Below are positions 6,296 to 15,672 of a stretch of DNA of 64,000 nt, one piece after another (within the stretch, counting starts at the first letter, position 1; every line of letters begins with the position of its first letter). The notes under the pieces are model-generated. The model made no database searches, was not told the origin of the DNA, and was given only the letters and a program-made list of their open reading frames with translations. The translations under genes were made by a program, and so were the position numbers. Source of the DNA: DCFW01 sp963790715. GTDB taxonomy: Bacteria; Bacteroidota; Bacteroidia; Bacteroidales; Bacteroidaceae. The stretch spans positions 62,001-126,000 of the forward strand of contig CAWBPN010000013.1 of assembly GCA_963790715.1 (NCBI GenBank). Direction: 5' to 3'.

Positions 6296-8803
6296 TTATA
6301 CTCCTATTTTTAATAAACTACCTACTTGATAAACTATAAATGACATAATCCATGCCAGTGAGCATGTGTAACAAATAGTGAATAAAGCCCATTTCCAGTG
6401 TCCCGATTCTTGCTTGATGGCCGCTATAGTGGCGATGCAAGGGAAGTAGAGCAACACAAATAGCAAGTAGCAGAACCCGGCCAAAGGTGTTATTCCGTCG
6501 GCACGTATGCGTGTGGCCAAGTCCGAACCTCCGGTCTCATTTTTTGAGTAGAGCACGCCCATTGTGCTTGCTACAAGTTCCTTTGCTCCGGTGCCGGCGA
6601 TTAATCCTACTCCCAGTTTCCAATCAAAGCCGAGAGGTTTGATTACCGGTTCAATGGCTTTACCTATCATGCCGATATACGAATTCTCTTGTTGTGCCTG
6701 TTGAGTATGGTATGCAGAATGATTAGGATAATATCCTAAGAACCAAATAATTATTGATGCAATGAGTATGATTCCTCCCATCTTTCTAAGATATTGTTTG
6801 CCTTTTTCCCAAGTGTGGCGCATAATGGCTTTCGACGTCGGCATGCGGTAGGGTGGAAGTTCCATGACGAATGGGGTGTTGTCGCCTTTTACAAGGAACT
6901 TGCTGAATATTCGTGCCATTACCACTGACAGTAAAATACCTGTTGCATAAAGAACCAGTAGCACTAAACTTTGGTAGTGTGCGAAGAAAACTCCTGTAAT
7001 CATTATATATATAGGTAGACGGGCACTACAGCTCATCATCGGTAATATAAGCATGGTTACTAAACGGCTTTTGCGACTTTCAATAGTACGTGTTGCCATT
7101 ATTGCCGGCACGTTGCAACCGAATCCCATGATAAGCGGAATGAACGATTTGCCGTGAAGTCCCATTTTATGCATTATCTTATCCATGATAAAAGCTGTGC
7201 GAGCCATGTATCCCGAGTCCTCCATTATAGATATGAAGAAATATAATATGAGGATTTGCGGCATGAATACGATGACAGCACCGACACCGCCGATAACACC
7301 GTCGAGCAACATGTCCTTGATCGGACCTGCCGACATGTGTGTTTGTAGAAATGCCTGCAAGGCAGATACTCCGGCATTAATCCAGTTCATCGGATATTGG
7401 CCGAGTGAGAATGTAACCTCAAACATTGCCCATAGGAAGATGAAGAATAACGGGAAACCGATAATTTTATTCGTAACGATTGAATCAAGTATTTTTGTCA
7501 GTTGCCGTGAATCCTGTTTGTGATTATCCACAAAAGCCTCCTTAAGCGCACCGGAGATAAAACCGTATTTGGCATTCATAATGGCCGTTTCGCTGTCTTC
7601 GTTAAGCGATAGTTTTATGTCAGCCATTCCTTTTTCCTGTGTTTCTTTAATTTCCTTGGCATTCGGCAATGTGGCAACAAAGTTATTGGCTTCTTTATCG
7701 TTTTCGAGTAATTTTATTGACAGGTAACGAAGAGAGTATTTGTGTCTAATCTGTTCGTCCTCCTCAAGTTTTTTCTTAATTGCCGAAATGCCGTTTTCAA
7801 TATCCGTACCGTGGTTAAGGTGAATATGCCTGAATACATTGCCATGAGGTCTGTTGCCGTGTGCAAAATCTTCTTCATGTTCACCGGCGTGTTCATCTCT
7901 GTGATATATGCTGTGCCACTTTTTTAGATCTTCGGCAACTTCAGGATTGATGTTACCTTTGGCGTCTATGAAATCTACGCCTTCGTAAATATTGATAATA
8001 ATGTGAAACAGAAGATCCAGGCCTTTGCCGGTTTTGAAGACTGTCGGTACCATAGGTATTCCGAACAGTTTGCCCAGCAGGCGATAGTCAAGTTTGTTGC
8101 CGCTATCAATAAGTTCGTCGTACATGTTAAGTGCACCCACAATACGAAGGTTCATATCTATCAGTTGAGTAGTCAGATATAGATTACGTTCAAGATTTGA
8201 TGCGTCGATAACATTAAGGATAATATCGGGCGTTTTATCGATAATTTGTTTGCGCACGTACAGTTCTTCAGGGCTGTATGCCGATAATGAGTATGTGCCG
8301 GGTAAATCTACAAGATGAAAATCATAACCTTCGAAGTTGAAACGTCCTTCTTTGGCATCCACTGTTACGCCGCTGTAGTTACCTACGCGTTCGTGAGCGC
8401 CTGAAGCAATGTTGAACAGAGATGTTTTGCCGCAATTGGGATTTCCCACTAATGCAACGTTTATTGTGCGGCGTTTGCCAAGAGCAATTTTTTTAAGTTG
8501 TTCATCAGTTAAAGTTTCCACTTCGTTTATTGAACCGTTTGATTCCGGTGTTAGGTCGTGTTGTAGTTTTTTAGCTTCTTCCATGTCGATGACCTCAATC
8601 ATCGCTGCTTCTTCTCTTCTTAGAGAGATTTCATAACCCATAATTTGGTATTTAATAGGGTCTTTTAGCGGGGCATTCAAAATAACCTTTACAGATTTTC
8701 CTTTGATAAACCCCATTTCAACTATTCTTTTCCTGAAACCTCCGTGCCCTAATACCTTTACAACGACACCTTTTTCGCCCGTTTTTAATTCGGATAAACG
8801 CAT
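6296..8803 (-). CDS. feoB: FeoA-FeoB fusion, ferrous iron transporter
   Basis: An 835-residue inner-membrane Fe(II) importer. From the chosen ATG at 8803 (MRLSELKTGEKG), the first ~75 residues are a FeoA SH3-like domain, followed by a linker and the FeoB G domain: GNPNCGKTS (about residues 120-128), the G3 motif DLPG (about 166-169) and NMYDE for G4. The C-terminal half carries the paired Gate regions and membrane helices, including GFGCNVPAIMATRT. An upstream TTG at 8833 would lie inside the -7 box, whereas ATG 8803 is preceded by AAAGAGGAAAAT. FeoA-FeoB fusions are usual in Bacteroidota. The Cys-rich partner gene follows directly. Confidence 0.95.
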   Translation of the reverse strand: MRLSELKTGEKGVVVKVLGHGGFRKRIVEMGFIKGKSVKVILNAPLKDPIKYQIMGYEISLRREEAAMIEVIDMEEAKKLQHDLTPESNGSINEVETLTDEQLKKIALGKRRTINVALVGNPNCGKTSLFNIASGAHERVGNYSGVTVDAKEGRFNFEGYDFHLVDLPGTYSLSAYSPEELYVRKQIIDKTPDIILNVIDASNLERNLYLTTQLIDMNLRIVGALNMYDELIDSGNKLDYRLLGKLFGIPMVPTVFKTGKGLDLLFHIIINIYEGVDFIDAKGNINPEVAEDLKKWHSIYHRDEHAGEHEEDFAHGNRPHGNVFRHIHLNHGTDIENGISAIKKKLEEDEQIRHKYSLRYLSIKLLENDKEANNFVATLPNAKEIKETQEKGMADIKLSLNEDSETAIMNAKYGFISGALKEAFVDNHKQDSRQLTKILDSIVTNKIIGFPLFFIFLWAMFEVTFSLGQYPMNWINAGVSALQAFLQTHMSAGPIKDMLLDGVIGGVGAVIVFMPQILILYFFISIMEDSGYMARTAFIMDKIMHKMGLHGKSFIPLIMGFGCNVPAIMATRTIESRKSRLVTMLILPMMSCSARLPIYIMITGVFFAHYQSLVLLVLYATGILLSVVMARIFSKFLVKGDNTPFVMELPPYRMPTSKAIMRHTWEKGKQYLRKMGGIILIASIIIWFLGYYPNHSAYHTQQAQQENSYIGMIGKAIEPVIKPLGFDWKLGVGLIAGTGAKELVASTMGVLYSKNETGGSDLATRIRADGITPLAGFCYLLFVLLYFPCIATIAAIKQESGHWKWALFTICYTCSLAWIMSFIVYQVGSLLKIGV

Positions 8804-8830
8804 ATTTTCCTCTTTAATTGGTTCATGCTG

Positions 8831-8838
8831 CAAAGGTA
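8831..8838 (-). promoter_or_regulatory. -7 box of the feoAB operon
   Basis: The minus strand reads TACCTTTG (TAnnTTTG), 28 bases before the ATG at 8803. It overlaps an upstream in-frame TTG at 8833 and so decides the start. I saw no clear Fur-type palindrome in the short flank. Confidence 0.6.
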
Positions 8839-8952
8839 GGTCAATAAATTATAATCTCCAAATAATTTAGAACGATTTTAAATAATATGTTGCATTAACT
8901 CAATGTTTGATTATATATTACAAGCAAATTTTATTTTAAACTCTAACGAAAA

Positions 8953-9639
8953 TTAAATGTCCTTATCAGAAAAAATAAATCCCATACCTGAGCGCGTATG
9001 AATAAGTTTTGGCATAAAATTTTTATCGACTTTGCCGCGAAGGTAACTTATGTATACGTCTATGAAGTTTGTACCGGTGTCAAAATGCATGTCCCACACT
9101 TTTTCTGCAATTTCCTGCTTTGAGAGCACGCAATATGGATGTTGCATCATGTACGACAACAAGTTGAATTCCTTTGGCGACAATTTAATTTCGGTATTGC
9201 CACGCTTTACTATTTTTGTCAGTAAGTTAAGTTCAAGGTCGGCCATTACCAACTTTTCAGATTTTTTTAGCAGTCCGCTGTGTTTAAGTTGTGCATGTAT
9301 GCGTGCCAACAATTCACGCATCTCAAACGGTTTTACCATATAATCGTCGGCACCGGCGTCGAATCCTCCTACTTTGTCATCCGTTGTGCCTAAAGCTGTA
9401 AGCATTATAATAGGTAGGGAATCGTTTATCCCTTTCAGCTCCTTGCATAGTTTCAGCCCGTCCATTCCGGGAAGCATTATATCTGTCAGTATCAAATCGA
9501 ATTTTTCAGTTTTCGCCAAATGTAAAGCTTCAAACCCGTCATATGTGGGTGTGACGGTATAATTGTTATTTGTCAATTCACGGCAAATCAGTTCTGACAT
9601 TCGTTTGTCATCTTCAATAAGAAGTATTTTTGCAATCAT
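8953..9639 (-). CDS. rprY: OmpR-family response regulator (RprY-like)
   Basis: A 228-residue two-component response regulator. The receiver domain (1-120) shows the acidic pair D10/D11, phosphoacceptor D53 in LTDIMLPGMDG, T81 and K103. The C-terminal half is a winged-helix DNA-binding domain (about 130-226) with the typical SPKEFNLLSYM segment. It follows the histidine kinase gene after 15 bases on the same strand. The pair resembles RprX/RprY of Bacteroides by general architecture; orthology is inferred, and target genes are not visible here. Confidence 0.9.
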   Translation of the reverse strand: MIAKILLIEDDKRMSELICRELTNNNYTVTPTYDGFEALHLAKTEKFDLILTDIMLPGMDGLKLCKELKGINDSLPIIMLTALGTTDDKVGGFDAGADDYMVKPFEMRELLARIHAQLKHSGLLKKSEKLVMADLELNLLTKIVKRGNTEIKLSPKEFNLLSYMMQHPYCVLSKQEIAEKVWDMHFDTGTNFIDVYISYLRGKVDKNFMPKLIHTRSGMGFIFSDKDI

Positions 9640-9654
9640 ATTATGAACAGTTTT

Positions 9655-11016
9655 TTACACGTTTGGCAACGTAACATTAAAAGTTGTTTCGTCGCCGTAG
9701 TTTATCAATTCAATAGTACCTTTGTGTAAAGATACTATTTTTTTTGCTAATGGCAATCCAATGCCGTTGCCGTATATATTTTCCTTATTTTGTCCGCGAT
9801 AAAATGGTTCGAATATCTTTTTGCGGTCTTCAGGCAAAATCTCCAATCCCTTGTCTGCAAATGATATTTTTATAAATCCTGACGAAAATGACAGATGTAT
9901 GTCGCACATGTGGGTGAACGAATATTTGCAACCGTTTTCAGCAATGTTCATAAAGGCCGAGCATAACAAATAATTATTACCTTGAATTTCAAGTTTAGAC
10001 TCTTCTTCGGGTTCATTGTCGAATTCCAGATTTATGCGGTATGTAGAGTTTATCGCCTGCACCTTGCTTGTCGCTTCTATCAATGCTTCGTCGATGCGAA
10101 CTTTTTCCATAGTTATTTCACTCGGCTCGTAGCTTGCTTTAGCCATGTCAAGCAAATCAGTCGACAGGCGTGCCAATCGTTTGGCGTCCGACAAGGTATT
10201 GTCGATAGCCTGCATATATTCATTAGGCGTGTGAGCTTGCGATTGCGACAATTCAAGCTCGGCAATTATGGCGGCAAGCGGCGTGCGCAGTTCATGCGAA
10301 ATGGAGTATACCAAATGACGCTGGTCGGCAAAACCTTTTTCCACCTGATCCAGCATACGGTTGAACGTTATTGCCAACTGCGCCAGTTCATCGCGTTTGT
10401 TGCCTTCATGCAAACGAATGCCGAGATTTAAAGACGAGATTTCTTTTACTTCGGCAATCATCGCACTTACAGGCTTGAATGCCTGGGCGGCAAACAGGCG
10501 CACGATGAAAACAATAATAGCCATAACTACAAAATAGGCAATAATCAACAACAGGCGCAACTTATCGAGATGGCCGTAACCATAATAGTCGTAACCGGTA
10601 ACGAAAACAAGATAATTGGTCTTGTGCCCCTCAATGTAGAATGCATCAGTTTGTGTTTTGCCGTTCCACCACTGCATGTGCTGCCAGCGCAGAAGTTCGT
10701 TTTGCACAGCCGAATGATGACGAATTTCTTTAATCACTTTTTTATCGCGGTATACGAGGTCTCCGCTACTTGTGTATATAGTGACGTGCGGTTCAAGATT
10801 TATCGGCGTATCCTGAAATATATCGTGTAAAATATCCGGTGATATGTTTTTGCCATCGATAAAATCCACTTTGGCCAATCCGCGCAAGTGCAAACGCGAA
10901 AAATAATCTTCATGTATCTGTTGGCTGTATGGTTCATATACACCAATAGTAAATAATAACAGTATTAAACCGAATATACACGAGTATACAAGCATCAATT
11001 TATTTTGAATTTTCAT
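9655..11016 (-). CDS. rprX: Sensor histidine kinase (RprX-like)
   Basis: A 453-residue membrane histidine kinase. It has two membrane helices (about residues 8-26 and 153-176) flanking a ~125-residue periplasmic sensor region, then a HAMP domain (about 177-230), a HisKA domain with the phosphorylated H241 in SISHELRTPLAAI, and a HATPase domain with an N-box (NIAENGCKY) and G-box GNGIGLPLAKKI. It presumably phosphorylates the RprY-like regulator encoded next. The gene has its own -7 box at 11040-11047 and is divergent from the ThrE-type exporter genes. Confidence 0.92.
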   Translation of the reverse strand: MKIQNKLMLVYSCIFGLILLLFTIGVYEPYSQQIHEDYFSRLHLRGLAKVDFIDGKNISPDILHDIFQDTPINLEPHVTIYTSSGDLVYRDKKVIKEIRHHSAVQNELLRWQHMQWWNGKTQTDAFYIEGHKTNYLVFVTGYDYYGYGHLDKLRLLLIIAYFVVMAIIVFIVRLFAAQAFKPVSAMIAEVKEISSLNLGIRLHEGNKRDELAQLAITFNRMLDQVEKGFADQRHLVYSISHELRTPLAAIIAELELSQSQAHTPNEYMQAIDNTLSDAKRLARLSTDLLDMAKASYEPSEITMEKVRIDEALIEATSKVQAINSTYRINLEFDNEPEEESKLEIQGNNYLLCSAFMNIAENGCKYSFTHMCDIHLSFSSGFIKISFADKGLEILPEDRKKIFEPFYRGQNKENIYGNGIGLPLAKKIVSLHKGTIELINYGDETTFNVTLPNV

Positions 11017-11039
11017 CTGTTATGCAAGGTTTTTATATA

Positions 11040-11047
11040 CAAAGTTA
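11040..11047 (-). promoter_or_regulatory. -7 box of the rprX-rprY operon
   Basis: The minus strand reads TAACTTTG, 24 bases before the ATG at 11016. It stands back to back with the plus-strand box at 11069-11076; only 21 bases separate them, so the -33 regions interlock. Confidence 0.6.
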
Positions 11048-11068
11048 GTAAAAAAGGAATAAATTTAC

Positions 11069-11076
11069 TATTTTTG
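11069..11076 (+). promoter_or_regulatory. -7 box of the ThrE-type exporter genes
   Basis: TATTTTTG matches TAnnTTTG and lies 34 bases before the ATG at 11110. The longer reading frame that begins at 11005 would start upstream of this promoter, which argues for the ATG at 11110. Confidence 0.55.
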
Positions 11077-11109
11077 CGGTTAAATCGAAAACTTATTAAA
11101 AGTGTTTTT

Positions 11110-11883
11110 ATGGATATTCATACTCAACTGAAAAGAGTAACTATGTTTTTGGCAGACTATGCAGCGACATTAATGGCCGTAGGTACCCAAACTTCACGCG
11201 TAGCACGCAATACCGGGCGTATAGCCGAATCGTTCGGCTTTCATTCACACATCATGTTGTTTTCGCGCAACGTGATTATTACTTTGCAGGATGATGAAGG
11301 AAGGCATTCTTATACCCGGGTGCAAAAAATTCCCGGTCTCGGTTTAAATTTTGCCACAAATATGAATTTAAGTAAATTATCGTGGAGAGCATATGATGAG
11401 CATTTGCAATTGGATGAATTGGAAACGGAGTTTAAGGAAATTCGTGATAAAAAACGTGAAAGCCCGTGGACGGTACTTGTTTTAGTCTCTTTTGCCAATG
11501 CTTGTTTCTGCCGTTTGTTTAACGGTGACTTTGTAGCTGTGGCTACGGTGTGGGTGGCAACATTTGTAGGATTTTATATACGTCAGCAGTTAACGAAGCG
11601 TCACTGGAGGCAATTAGCCGTATTTATAGTTTCGTCGTTTGTCGCTTCCATGATAGGCAGTACCGGGTATCTTTGCCACTGGGGCACCACTCCCGATATG
11701 GCTTTAGGTACAAGTATGTTATATTTAGTACCAGGCGTTCCGTTGATTAACGGTATAATGGACATAATTGACGGTCATGTGTTGGCCGGCATGTCAAGGT
11801 TAATAAATGCATGCATGTTAATTATATGTATAGCTATAGGATTATCAATCGCCTTGTTTGTTACGGGCATTAAAGTAATGTGA
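11110..11883 (+). CDS. Threonine/serine exporter family protein, N-terminal half (YjjP-like, DUF1212)
   Basis: A 257-residue protein starting MDIHTQLKRVTMFLADYAAT. The first ~125 residues form the soluble domain of ThrE/YjjP proteins, with RNTGRIAESFG and FSRNVIITLQDD; about five membrane helices follow. In split systems this subunit works with a smaller membrane subunit encoded next, and together they export small molecules (threonine/serine in ThrE; succinate has been linked to YjjPB). I chose ATG 11110 because the promoter lies just upstream. The stop overlaps the neighbourhood of the next start (TGATTATG). The substrate is not known here. Confidence 0.87.
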   Translation: MDIHTQLKRVTMFLADYAATLMAVGTQTSRVARNTGRIAESFGFHSHIMLFSRNVIITLQDDEGRHSYTRVQKIPGLGLNFATNMNLSKLSWRAYDEHLQLDELETEFKEIRDKKRESPWTVLVLVSFANACFCRLFNGDFVAVATVWVATFVGFYIRQQLTKRHWRQLAVFIVSSFVASMIGSTGYLCHWGTTPDMALGTSMLYLVPGVPLINGIMDIIDGHVLAGMSRLINACMLIICIAIGLSIALFVTGIKVM

Positions 11884-11885
11884 TT

Positions 11886-12407
11886 ATGTTTACAATGAAA
11901 TTTATATTAGCCATAGTGACGGACGGACTGTTGGCTGCTGTAGCAGGAACTGGATTTGCCATTATTTCAAATCCTCCGCGTAAAGCCTTGCTTATCTCAG
12001 CTTTCTTGGCATGTGTAGGGCATGGAACGCGTTATTTCTTTATGCATTTTGCACTGATACAGGCAAATTTGGCATTGGCTTCAACAATGGGAGCATTATT
12101 GATAGGTTTTTTAGCCATTCCTTTTGCCATGTACATAAAATGTCCCGCAGAAGTGTTTGCTTTTCCGTCATTATTACCTATGGTTCCGGGATTGTATGCC
12201 TATAGAACGGTGATAGCTCTAATGAAGATGGTGCAATCGCCTTCGGTAAATGTTGACACAAATCAATATGTAGTTCAGTTTTTCCATAATGGGATGACTA
12301 CAATACTTACTATGTGTGGCCTAGTTGTAGGGGCTGTTGTGCCGATATTTATCTTCTATAAACAGTCGTTTTCTGTTACGCGTACAAAGCGTGAAGAAAA
12401 AAAATAA
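11886..12407 (+). CDS. Threonine/serine exporter family protein, C-terminal half (YjjB-like, DUF3815)
   Basis: A 173-residue membrane protein with about five helices, matching the C-terminal membrane domain of ThrE-type exporters (DUF3815, YjjB). The segment FPSLLPMVPGLYAYRT (around residues 95-110) is typical. It starts 2 bases after the stop of the partner gene (ATG 11886; a GTG at 11880 overlapping the partner is also possible), so the two subunits are co-translated. The C-terminus is basic and cytoplasmic. A possible hairpin terminator follows at 12533-12566. Confidence 0.87.
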   Translation: MFTMKFILAIVTDGLLAAVAGTGFAIISNPPRKALLISAFLACVGHGTRYFFMHFALIQANLALASTMGALLIGFLAIPFAMYIKCPAEVFAFPSLLPMVPGLYAYRTVIALMKMVQSPSVNVDTNQYVVQFFHNGMTTILTMCGLVVGAVVPIFIFYKQSFSVTRTKREEKK

Positions 12408-12532
12408 AGAAAATAAGAAAAAAAGTTGTAGGTCGATTAAACCTTTTCGATTTCGTTTAGTCAAACCTATACTTTTATCACATAGAGTTGTGGTATGAAG
12501 TAGAAATAGTTTAGTTTAGTTTTTAACTTTGG

Positions 12533-12566
12533 GGTATGGGTAATGTGAATTACTCATGCCTTTTTT
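12533..12566 (+). terminator. Intrinsic terminator of the ThrE-type exporter genes
   Basis: GGTATGGGTAAT pairs with ATTACTCATGCC (G-U pairs allowed) around a 4-base loop and is followed by six T residues. It lies about 125 bases after the stop codon. Confidence 0.65.
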
Positions 12567-12686
12567 ATTTTATTTGTCAATCATTCGGCATAACAAATTA
12601 TGAATAAATTGATACGAATAAAGCACACACCATTCTAAAAAAAATATTCAAAACTGCCTTATGGACGGTTTTAAATCACGACGTAT

Positions 12687-12724
12687 AAAAAAATCCACTA
12701 ACACATAATAATATGGATAGTGGA
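12687..12724 (-). terminator. Intrinsic terminator of the superoxide reductase gene
   Basis: On the minus strand TCCACTA and TAGTGGA form a perfect 7-base stem, followed by seven T residues, 34 bases after the stop codon. Confidence 0.6.
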
Positions 12725-12757
12725 CTCCTTATATAATTAGCTTATATTCTAGAAATA

Positions 12758-13135
12758 TTACTCAGATTTCCAATGTCCGTGAAGATTGCAATATTCACGA
12801 GCATAAACATCAGTTGCATCTGTTTTGAAAACAGCTTCAGGTTTATCTCCCGGTTTCAGATATTTGCGGAAAATTTCATTCTTTGTAACCAATTCAATCC
12901 AAACAATGTAATGTTCCGGTAACATCGGATGTGGAACTTTTCCTACACTTACCTTATAACCTCCGTTGATCTTTTCGATTACGGGTACATGCTTTTCAGT
13001 GGCAGCATCTGTTGTGTTTTCAACAAGAAGTTCCATCGATTTTCCGCAACATGTGAGGGTTCCTACTGAAGGTTGCATCACTTCTACGATATTTCCGCAG
13101 ATTGAGCAACGATAAACTTGTTTCTCTTTTGTCAT
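12758..13135 (-). CDS. dfx: Desulfoferrodoxin (2Fe superoxide reductase)
   Basis: A 125-residue cytosolic enzyme that reduces superoxide to hydrogen peroxide, an oxygen-defence role in anaerobes. The N-terminal desulforedoxin domain has the FeS4 ligands C10, C13, C29 and C30. The C-terminal domain has the catalytic Fe ligands H49, H69, H75, C116 and H119, the numbering known for classical desulfoferrodoxin. The start is the ATG at 13135 (MTKEKQVYRC); a longer open frame to 13249 runs through the promoter box at 13190-13197 and has no homology. It is a single-gene unit with its own terminator. Confidence 0.95.
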   Translation of the reverse strand: MTKEKQVYRCSICGNIVEVMQPSVGTLTCCGKSMELLVENTTDAATEKHVPVIEKINGGYKVSVGKVPHPMLPEHYIVWIELVTKNEIFRKYLKPGDKPEAVFKTDATDVYAREYCNLHGHWKSE

Positions 13136-13189
13136 AATCGTAAATTTTAAAAGGTTCAATATACTATAATCCTTTATAAAGGACTTGTA

Positions 13190-13197
13190 CAAAAGTA
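13190..13197 (-). promoter_or_regulatory. -7 box of dfx
   Basis: The minus strand reads TACTTTTG (TAnnTTTG), 54 bases before the ATG at 13135. It excludes the upstream in-frame codons as starts. Confidence 0.55.
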
Positions 13198-13356
13198 GAA
13201 AAAAATAGATAACATAGTTCTTCTTATGACAAATATATTTTTTCAGCACATAATCTTAATATAATTATTATTTCGCGTCAAACGAAGATGTCACAATTGG
13301 CAAAATCTATATGGAAAATATCGTTTTAAGAATAAATGCAATAATGTTGCTATTCC

Positions 13357-15672
13357 TCAGAAAGGATAACCTATTGCAATATGTACTCCCAATGCATCTT
13401 TGAAGCTTTTGCGCATGTTGAAGTAACCGCTCACGTCGTTCTCATACGGCACGTGCAAGGCATAACCCGCATCTATGCGTACTACAAGATATGATAAATC
13501 GTAGCGAACTCCGAACCCAATGTCCCATGCCAAATCTTTGGGTAAATGGCTTATGCTGAGTTGACTGCCAGGACGGTTATTATCTTTTCGTATTGTCCAG
13601 ATGTTGCCGGCATCGGTGAAAAAGGCTCCATTCATGTTACCGGCAAGTTTGAAGCGGTATTCGGTGTTGGCTTCGAATTTGAGGTCACCTGTTTGGTCCA
13701 TATATGAATATGAGTTGTCGGCCGGCCTGTATCTGCCTGGGCCGATTGAACGAATGGTAAATGCTCGCAAACTGTTGGCACCGCCGATATAGAATTGCTC
13801 GGAGTATGGGGCTACGGTGGCATTGCCGTAACTATAGATTGCACCCCCGAATAGACGCGATACAAGTCGTTCGGTGTTTGATATTTTCATATCATAGCGT
13901 ATCTCGCCTGTGGCTTTAAGAAACTGTGCAAAAGGATTGCCCATGATGTCTTTTTGTTTGTCGAAACTTTGTCCGAAGATTTTGTACGCCAATGATGTGA
14001 TGTTGCCTGCCGATTTTATTTGTGCGCTCCACCAGAGGTGGTTACGTTTAGCTTTGTTACCTGTATTATCATAGGTGTAAGTGAATTTTTGTGCAGGTAT
14101 GAATTTGTTTGACAAGCTGAGCTTCAATCCCGGATTGGCATTCATTATTGAGTCGAATATGGATGTTTTAGCATTCAGCAAATTGTATGTGAGACTAAAC
14201 GGTGACACTTCGTACTCCTTGTATTTTGTCGGTTGGAACTTGTATGTAACTTCGCTACCCAGTGAGAACATTCTGAAGTAATGTGCACGGTTAAGCAGGT
14301 CTAAATTTACCGAAAACATTGTTGACGGTGTGCCGCGGCGTTCGTGTCGCGATTCGTGCGGCAACAACAGTCGCGGAATGCTCAACGACAATGTTGTGCC
14401 TACTTCGTATGAGTTGAGCAGCGTTTTATCTTGATTCTTGTATGCTTCTGTGCCTGCGCTCTGCCATTCGTAGCTACCTTTTAGGTTCAGCGACAAAAGT
14501 TCACCGCCTCCGAAAATATTGCGTTTGCTCAATGTAAACGTAGCACCTGGTCCAAGTTGGTCGTTGCTCTTTGCTACGAAATTGAAATTCAGTTCGGTTG
14601 CATAGCGTTGCTCTATAGTGGAAATCATACGTATGTCAAGTAGGTTTTTTTTATGAGTGCTGTCGGCCGGTATCGGAGTAAAGAACAGGTTGTTGCTACG
14701 GAAGATGTCGAGGCGTGAAAAGCGGCTTACAGTGCGGTCTTCACGGGTTGACGAGTATGGCTTGTCAGGCATAAGCCTGAAGCAATCATACAGTATTTCC
14801 GGTTTGACGATAAGCTTTTTACCCTGTGAATGGAATGTAATGTCTTTGAATGTAACGGAATCGAGCTTCATGTCGGTAGGCGTGTTGTCACCTAAAATAT
14901 ACACGTCGCGTTTGCCGGTGAACCATTTTTTGTATATACGTCCGGTGTTGTCTTTGCGCGGTGAAAGGCGCAACATGATATTTCCGGATGTGTTCAGCGT
15001 ATCGGCATCAAATACTATGTAATTGCTATTGAAATAATAATATCCTTTGTTTCGCATCAAATCTACAAGACGGTCTCGTTCGTTGCCTAAATCCGTTATT
15101 GAAAATATGTGCCCTTTGTGTATAAGTCTGTCTTTTGCAGTGACCTTGATAAGTGAATCCATTTCATGTGGAAAACCTGCGTATGCTATGGAATCTATGG
15201 TAAACGGATGTCCGGGATTTACGGTATAGAATATTTTGCATTTGTGTCCTTTCGTGACTTCCTGCTTGGCTACGGAGCCTCGCATGAAACCGTAATCGTG
15301 CAGAAGGTTGGTTGTGGTTTTTGTGCGTATGTCAGTATTGACATCCGAAAGCAATACCGGCGTGGAGGCCGTCATTCGCTTGATGAATCCGCCCACACCC
15401 TTGTCATGGCCGTAAGTGAGATTATACATCCATAATCCGAACGGAATAGGCCATCTTGCAGAACCGCTACCGAAAATGGCATTGTTTGGAGGATAGGTTA
15501 GGGCTGCCGTGACTTCATCGAGAGCTTCGTCGGTGAGTCCTTTCAGCTCGTTGTTTTTGTTTATCTTTATATTCATACCTGTGTAGAGATAATCGTTTGC
15601 AGGTATGTGCTTGGTGGTTGAGCATGAGGCGGCAATTAGCGACACGAATAATATTATATATATCTTTTTCAT
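13357..15672 (-). CDS. tamL: TamL-type lipidated BamA/TamA-family outer membrane protein
   Basis: A 771-residue protein of the Omp85 superfamily. The N-terminus is a lipoprotein signal with lipobox AASC (C17), followed by POTRA-like repeats and a C-terminal 16-strand barrel with the late motif GFGVRYDLSYLVVRIDAGYA. In Bacteroidota, lipidated TamA variants paired with TamB have been called TamL. The start overlaps the stop of the tamB gene by 4 bases (ATGA), so both are made from one transcript. Expected role: with TamB, assembly of outer-membrane components or phospholipid transport across the envelope. The final residues end in IGYPF, with the terminal aromatic typical of outer-membrane barrels. 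Confidence 0.88.
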   Translation of the reverse strand: MKKIYIILFVSLIAASCSTTKHIPANDYLYTGMNIKINKNNELKGLTDEALDEVTAALTYPPNNAIFGSGSARWPIPFGLWMYNLTYGHDKGVGGFIKRMTASTPVLLSDVNTDIRTKTTTNLLHDYGFMRGSVAKQEVTKGHKCKIFYTVNPGHPFTIDSIAYAGFPHEMDSLIKVTAKDRLIHKGHIFSITDLGNERDRLVDLMRNKGYYYFNSNYIVFDADTLNTSGNIMLRLSPRKDNTGRIYKKWFTGKRDVYILGDNTPTDMKLDSVTFKDITFHSQGKKLIVKPEILYDCFRLMPDKPYSSTREDRTVSRFSRLDIFRSNNLFFTPIPADSTHKKNLLDIRMISTIEQRYATELNFNFVAKSNDQLGPGATFTLSKRNIFGGGELLSLNLKGSYEWQSAGTEAYKNQDKTLLNSYEVGTTLSLSIPRLLLPHESRHERRGTPSTMFSVNLDLLNRAHYFRMFSLGSEVTYKFQPTKYKEYEVSPFSLTYNLLNAKTSIFDSIMNANPGLKLSLSNKFIPAQKFTYTYDNTGNKAKRNHLWWSAQIKSAGNITSLAYKIFGQSFDKQKDIMGNPFAQFLKATGEIRYDMKISNTERLVSRLFGGAIYSYGNATVAPYSEQFYIGGANSLRAFTIRSIGPGRYRPADNSYSYMDQTGDLKFEANTEYRFKLAGNMNGAFFTDAGNIWTIRKDNNRPGSQLSISHLPKDLAWDIGFGVRYDLSYLVVRIDAGYALHVPYENDVSGYFNMRKSFKDALGVHIAIGYPF

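Larger units (their letters stand above)
12408..12757. other. Non-coding region between convergent genes
   Basis: This 350-base AT-rich stretch holds no reading frame of note. It contains a plus-strand hairpin with a T-run (12533-12566) and a minus-strand terminator (12687-12724). A TAACTTTG at 12524-12531 sits directly against the first hairpin and is probably not a working promoter. Confidence 0.6.

Noticed and set aside
8804..8833. Upstream TTG start of FeoAB at 8833
   Set aside because: It overlaps the -7 box at 8831-8838; the ATG at 8803 has a purine-rich sequence before it and begins the FeoA domain correctly.
12524..12531. TAACTTTG as a promoter before the hairpin at 12533
   Set aside because: Transcription would start within the terminator stem; most likely a chance match in AT-rich DNA.
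13136..13249. Longer desulfoferrodoxin with 38 extra N-terminal residues
   Set aside because: The extension contains the promoter box, is hydrophobic low-complexity sequence, and desulfoferrodoxin numbering fits the ATG at 13135 exactly.
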